Source of the DNA: a bacterium
Lineage (GTDB): Bacteria > Electryoneota > RPQS01
Length of the DNA: 7,481 nt
Assembly (NCBI GenBank): GCA_028711875.1
Contig: JAQTRJ010000096.1
Coordinates: forward strand, 1-7,481
Reading direction: 5' to 3'
A program made the position numbers and the translations under genes. Position 1 is the first letter of the stretch; every line of letters starts with the position of its first letter. Below are positions 5,598-7,481 of the stretch, in pieces. The notes beneath the pieces are model-generated. The model ran no database searches, was not told where the DNA came from, and was given only the letters and a program-made list of their open reading frames with translations.

Positions 5598-5789
5598 ATG
5601 AGATTTAATCTCGGGGACACGGTGGAGGATAAGATCACCAGGTATCGGGGTATCGTCACCGCCTGGATGGAAACCATCACCGACAGAAAGAGCTATCTGG
5701 TGGAGGAGGTTGATGCTTTGCAGAGCCCGATCGAATGGTGGTTTGACGAGGGTCGCCTCACGCTGATCGAAAGCGCGCGGCATGCTTGA
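5598..5789 (+). CDS. 63-aa phage-type small protein
   Basis: The ATG has the strong ribosome site AAGGAG at 5585-5590. The protein reads MRFNLGDTVEDKITRYRGIVTAWMETITDRKSYLVEEV, then SPIEWWFDEGRLTLIE. The pattern 'F.LGD.V.D..TGF.GIVTA..EY.TG...Y.V......P...WFDE.RL' is one I know from many small uncharacterised phage and prophage proteins; it probably forms a small beta barrel. The usual glycine-rich turn after the third strand is replaced here by DRKS. No activity can be named. It follows the 305-aa gene across the CGCTGAAA array and is followed by non-coding DNA with palindromes. Confidence 0.85.
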   Translation: MRFNLGDTVEDKITRYRGIVTAWMETITDRKSYLVEEVDALQSPIEWWFDEGRLTLIESARHA

Positions 5790-5794
5790 ACGGG

Positions 5795-5826
5795 GATTCC
5801 GGGCGGGTCAGCGACCCGCCTCGGCG
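5795..5826. repeat. 32-bp direct repeat with 8-bp palindrome, copy C1
   Basis: This segment from GATTCCGGGC to CCTCGGCG is repeated without change at 5865-5896, 70 bp away. It holds the exact inverted repeat GGCGGGTC (5802-5809)-AGC-GACCCGCC (5813-5820). Confidence 0.85.
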
Positions 5827-5833
5827 GGAAGAC

Positions 5834-5858
5834 GGGCACGACGTGTCGCGCCCCTACG
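5834..5858. repeat. Palindromic repeat, copy B2 (tail CCCCTACG)
   Basis: GGGCACGAC (5834-5842) faces GTCGCGCCC (5845-5853) with one A-C mismatch, then CTACG. It is the same element as B1 at 3009-3033 with one arm base changed. Confidence 0.7.
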
Positions 5859-5864
5859 AAACAA

Positions 5865-5896
5865 GATTCCGGGCGGGTCAGCGACCCGCCTCGGCG
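5865..5896. repeat. 32-bp direct repeat with 8-bp palindrome, copy C2
   Basis: Identical to copy C1 at 5795-5826; its inverted repeat spans 5872-5890. The exact match over a short distance suggests recent local duplication. Confidence 0.85.
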
Positions 5897-5903
5897 ATGC
5901 AAC

Positions 5904-5936
5904 GGGCGGGTTGCGCAGGCTTAACCCGCCCCTACG
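5904..5936. repeat. Palindromic repeat, copy D1 (tail CCCCTACG)
   Basis: GGGCGGGTT (5904-5912) pairs exactly with AACCCGCCC (5923-5931) around the loop GCGCAGGCTT, followed by CTACG. A second copy with a 26-nt longer loop lies at 6990-7048. Confidence 0.75.
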
Positions 5937-5972
5937 AAGAAGACATGGCGGGTGGTGGACACACGACTGGCA

Positions 5973-6070
5973 GAGCGCATAGGGATCGGTTTTCTCCTCA
6001 ACTGATCTCGATAGCGGCATAACGTTCCAACGAAGTGGAATGGATCCCGGTTCGACGCCGGGGGCGCTCG
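5973..6070 (+). ncRNA. tRNA-like element with intact T-arm
   Basis: CCCGG-TTCGACG-CCGGG (6046-6062) is a textbook T-arm with a 5-bp stem and a 7-nt loop containing TTCGA. The bases after it, GGCGCTC (6063-6069) then G, can pair with GAGCGCA (5973-5979) in six of seven positions, as in a tRNA acceptor stem. Two more hairpins lie between: a 10-bp stem GGGATCGGTT/AACTGATCTC (5982-5991/6000-6009, two wobbles, 8-nt loop) and a 7-bp stem CGTTCCA/TGGAATG with a 6-nt loop. The result is a cloverleaf-like four-way junction of about 98 nt. The D and anticodon arms are abnormal, no confident anticodon can be named, and CCA is not encoded. It may be a divergent phage tRNA, a tRNA mimic, or a decayed or attachment-site remnant. 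Confidence 0.4.
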
Positions 6071-6078
6071 CAAAAAAA

Positions 6079-6104
6079 GCGGAAAGCGGAAAACGGAAAA
6101 CGGA
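6079..6104 (+). repeat. Tandem microrepeat of (G)CGGAAA(A)
   Basis: Units start at 6079, 6086, 6094 and 6101, directly after the tRNA-like element. The last GGA (6102-6104) lies 7 nt before the next ATG and may serve as its ribosome site. Confidence 0.7.
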
Positions 6105-6111
6105 TTTCATC

Positions 6112-6294
6112 ATGTCCGACAGCAGAGAATTAGACGCGGCCGATGCTATGGCCTACGCATGGGGGGTCATCGAAACACGCATAGAAAACTACCTCGAAAT
6201 TATGGAGCTGCTCGGCGGGCATTATTCTGCGATTCGCCGCATAAAAATCCGTCGCGCCGCCCTCCGCATGAACTGGCTCCATAAGTTCTCATAG
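6112..6294 (+). CDS. 60-aa hypothetical protein
   Basis: The frame is open from further upstream, but that part is the tRNA-like T-arm and the CGGAAA array. I therefore chose the ATG at 6112. The protein is helical, with an acidic start (MSDSRELDAADAMAYAWGVIETRIENYLEIMELLGG) and a basic end (IRRIKIRRAALRMNW). It has no recognised domain and no clear membrane segment. Its role is unknown. It begins the second half of the early operon and is separated from the next gene by a palindromic segment. Confidence 0.6.
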   Translation: MSDSRELDAADAMAYAWGVIETRIENYLEIMELLGGHYSAIRRIKIRRAALRMNWLHKFS

Positions 6295-6302
6295 GGGCTG
6301 GC

Positions 6303-6338
6303 GGGTCGGCTGCAAGCAGACCGACACCGCGGAGGCGG
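6303..6338. repeat. Imperfect palindromic segment (GTCGG-CTGC-AA-GCAG-A-CCGAC)
   Basis: GTCGG (6305-6309) pairs with CCGAC (6321-6325), and CTGC with GCAG, with one bulged A at 6320. CCGC/GCGG at 6327-6338 forms a second small stem. The part AGACCGACA resembles GAGACCGACA at 6976-6985, so the two segments may be related. Confidence 0.45.
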
Positions 6339-6372
6339 CCTTCAGAATGACATTTTTTAGGGAGGATGGGAC

Positions 6373-6612
6373 ATGACGTGGAGATTTTGGCGAAAAGCGC
6401 TGGCTACGGCGAAATCAGACGATGATCTTTTGCGCGAGACGGATCAGCTGGTTGAAAAATGGTTGGCGCGCGACAAAAATGTCGCGATGATGATTCTGAC
6501 GGCCAAAGGATCGGCTCTGGCCGGCTCTTCGTATGAACTTGGACAAATCTGCCAATGCTTTGTTCAAGCGGAACACGCGCGAATTAGTGCAATTCTGGAG
6601 AACAACTCATGA
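6373..6612 (+). CDS. 79-aa hypothetical protein
   Basis: The ATG is preceded by AGGGAGG at 6359-6365. The 79-residue protein is predicted mostly helical: MTWRFWRKALATAKSDDDLL, then a hydrophobic part with MMILTAKGSALAG and an end of CQCFVQAEHARISAILENNS. It has two close cysteines at residues 60 and 62 but no zinc-ribbon arrangement. No family is recognised. The stop overlaps the start of the following gene (ATGA at 6609-6612), so the two are translationally coupled and probably work together. Confidence 0.75.
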   Translation: MTWRFWRKALATAKSDDDLLRETDQLVEKWLARDKNVAMMILTAKGSALAGSSYELGQICQCFVQAEHARISAILENNS

Positions 6613-6950
6613 CGTGGGGCGAATACCGGGATCGGATCAAGCGGCTGAGTCGAGCATTTGAAATGGCCGGGCAGCCGACGTGGGCCATGCACTATCGGAC
6701 GGATGCGAGCTTTATGGACGGCTGGCCGCTGAGCCATCTGGACCGCCAGATCGAAGCCGAGATGCTGATCCACGATCTGGAGACGGAAGAGGCGCGGGCG
6801 ATTGACGCGCTGGAGGAGATGTTCGCCAAAGACAAAGACAGGCCATATCGGGCAGCGCGGATGGTGTTCGAGGAAACGAGAAACGAAGCGACCCCCGACA
6901 GTCCTACCGCTGAAGTGGAGAGCGAGAAGACGGAAACGGTGGCGGTATGA
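6609..6950 (+). CDS. 113-aa hypothetical protein, coupled to the gene before it
   Basis: The ATG overlaps the upstream stop codon and has GGAG at 6597-6600. Like its neighbour it begins with MTW. Residues 1-75 contain an aromatic stretch (QPTWAMHYRTDASFMDGWPL) and an acidic helix (HLDRQIEAEMLIHDLETEEARAIDALEEMFAKD). The tail from about 92 is rich in E, T, P and S and looks disordered. No known domain is recognised. The stop TGA overlaps another ATG at 6947, a coupling pattern that usually introduces a further gene, but the frame there runs into repeats and stops after 29 codons. Confidence 0.75.
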   Translation: MTWGEYRDRIKRLSRAFEMAGQPTWAMHYRTDASFMDGWPLSHLDRQIEAEMLIHDLETEEARAIDALEEMFAKDKDRPYRAARMVFEETRNEATPDSPTAEVESEKTETVAV

Positions 6951-6989
6951 GCAGGCCGCGCCATTGCCGGTCAGGAGACCGACAACGGC

Positions 6990-7048
6990 GGGCGGGTTGC
7001 GGAGTATCCTTCACTTCGTTCAGGACAGGCTCTTAACCCGCCCCTACG
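6990..7048. repeat. Palindromic repeat, copy D2, with a second repeat nested in the loop
   Basis: GGGCGGGTT (6990-6998) and AACCCGCCC (7035-7043) pair exactly, followed by CTACG. The 36-nt loop is the D1 loop plus extra sequence: GCG, then 24 nt at 7002-7025, then CAGGCTCTT. The 24 nt contain CCTTCACTTCGTTCAGGA, similar to a repeat I remember from many bacterial intergenic regions (it gives PERSEG on the other strand). Confidence 0.75.
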
Positions 7049-7053
7049 GAGAG

Positions 7054-7075
7054 CGCACAGCCGTGCGGCACTACC
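7054..7075. repeat. Short palindromic repeat, copy A3 (tail GCACTACC)
   Basis: The stem is CGCAC/GTGCG with loop AGCC, then GCACTACC, six bases after copy D2. It is the same layout as A1 and A2 at the left of the mobile region. The AAGGA after it is the likely ribosome site of the next gene. Confidence 0.65.
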
Positions 7076-7089
7076 AAGGACGATAAACG

Positions 7090-7481
7090 ATGAGCGAGCA
7101 ACTGATCCAGACGCAGATTTATCACGAACTGTCGCGGGAACTGGCGGCGGTGCGGAAGCGGATGCGGCGAGCCGACGGCACAACCGAGATTCAGGCGATT
7201 TTCCATCGGTACAACGCCATGCACGGGATCCGTCCGAACACGTTCCGCAGGTGGCTGCGAGCGCAGAACGGGACGCGGCGGAAAGATGCTGGACATTTGC
7301 GGAAGGCGGATGCCTGGCGGCCGGTGATCGAGCAGGTGTTCCGGATTCAATGCGAGATGTCGGATTTCGAGGGCGGGCGGTGGATCGCGGCCGAGCACGC
7401 GGTCAGGGAGGCCAAAAGCAGAAATCAGAAAGCAGAAATTAGAAACGAGAAAATCGAACGGCTGACGACGGCGAATTACAA
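7090..7481 (+). CDS. Probable Mu-like transposase N-terminus (3' partial)
   Basis: The frame runs open from the ATG at 7090, with AAGGA at 7076-7080, through the right edge (130 codons seen). Residues 1-30 are a basic helix (ELSRELAAVRKRMRRADG). Residues 33-66 (EIQAIFHRYNAMHGIRPNTFRRWLRAQNGTRRKDAG) look like an HTH of the type 'G.S..T.yR.L...G..sgR..R.DaG' that opens Mu-like transposases. Residues 75-130 (WRPVIEQVFRI, RWIAAEHAVREA, IERLTTANY) match the pattern in which A....A...G....L.....NR follows in those proteins. The stretch AKSRNQKAEIRNEK (about 108-121) is encoded by a purine-rich DNA repeat. The DDE catalytic domain would lie outside the window, so the identity is inferred. Confidence 0.6.
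   Translation, partial: MSEQLIQTQIYHELSRELAAVRKRMRRADGTTEIQAIFHRYNAMHGIRPNTFRRWLRAQNGTRRKDAGHLRKADAWRPVIEQVFRIQCEMSDFEGGRWIAAEHAVREAKSRNQKAEIRNEKIERLTTANY
7417..7444 (+). repeat. 14-bp direct repeat AGCAGAAATYAGAA inside the transposase-like gene
   Basis: Copies at 7417-7430 and 7431-7444 match at 13 of 14 bases. The unit is not a multiple of three, so the repetition is in the DNA rather than the protein. Similar arrays give NQKSE-type peptides in many metagenomic genomes, from memory. Confidence 0.65.

Larger units (their letters stand above)
2867..7481. mobile_element. Probable Mu-like transposable prophage, immunity and early region (ends not found)
   Basis: The case rests on gene order and several phage-type proteins. 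A CI-like repressor on the minus strand faces a small Ner/Cro-like gene across overlapping promoters. Behind that come short phage-type early genes and, at the right edge, an HTH-rich ORF resembling the N-terminus of Mu-like transposases. No DDE domain, MuB-like ATPase, end repeats or target-site duplication is visible. The left limit is arbitrary: I placed it after the gene that the terminator closes, but that gene may also belong to the element. The many palindromes inside the early operon suggest a resident, perhaps decaying, element. An integrative element of another type is also possible. Confidence 0.4.

Noticed and set aside
4662..5783. Long minus-strand frame of 373 codons opposite the 305-aa gene
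   Set aside because: It is the mirror of a high-GC coding region, with F/R/L-rich sequence, no domain pattern and no ribosome site. The plus-strand protein has clear structure.
6040..6111. Upstream extension of the 60-aa gene (peptide beginning MDPGSTPGA)
   Set aside because: This peptide is the translation of the T-arm region of the tRNA-like element and the CGGAAA array, not of a protein gene.
6303..6357. Intrinsic terminator from the 6305-6325 hairpin and the T-run near 6352-6357
   Set aside because: The T-run lies about 27 nt beyond the stem and directly precedes a ribosome site, so the two are not a terminator unit.
5795..6990. CRISPR array formed by the palindromic repeats
   Set aside because: Repeat types alternate, the spacing is irregular, no uniform spacers exist and no cas gene is visible.

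Overview
The window looks like a high-GC bacterial chromosome segment with a mobile region on its right side. The left end holds the C-terminal part of a secreted protein with Ig/FN3-like domains, of the kind common in FCB-superphylum and related candidate-phylum bacteria, followed by a flavodiiron protein. Together they suggest an anaerobic or microaerophilic, uncultured-type bacterium. The phylum cannot be fixed from this window.

Layout: (1) 2-976 is the end of the secreted protein, then an 11-bp leader hairpin and the flavodiiron gene (1085-2251). (2) 2252-2458 is non-coding with a very strong G-over-C bias and a 13-bp palindrome. (3) 2459-2866 is a 135-aa mobile-element-type hypothetical gene, closed by a clear intrinsic terminator. 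(4) 2933-3033 carries three short palindromes. (5) 3029-3873, on the minus strand, is a two-gene unit: an XRE/CI-like repressor and an overlapping two-helix membrane protein. (6) The region 3874-3984 holds back-to-back promoters with overlapping -35 boxes, one a near-consensus TTGACA-17-TATATT. (7) 3985-7481, on the plus strand, is an early-type operon: a small Ner/Cro-like protein, a 97-aa protein, a 19-bp perfect palindrome in a 44-bp dyad, a 305-aa protein with an HTH-like segment plus coiled coil, a 63-aa phage-type protein, a tRNA-like element, three small hypothetical genes, and at the right edge the N-terminus of a probable Mu-like transposase or related DNA-binding protein.

The gene order (divergent repressor, Ner-like protein, small early genes, HTH/transposase-like gene) resembles the immunity and early region of a Mu-like transposable prophage. 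This is inference: neither end of the element was identified, and the transposase catalytic domain lies outside the window.

The gaps of the mobile region are filled by two kinds of repeats. The first is a family of short hairpins, all in one orientation, with variable stems but a shared 3' tail (CCCCTAC or GCGCTACC, once GCACTACC). One has a second repeat nested in its loop, and another supplies a stop codon. The second is a set of three different purine-rich tandem microrepeats. These repeats, the tRNA-like element and the repressor-linked membrane protein are the least explained parts of the window.
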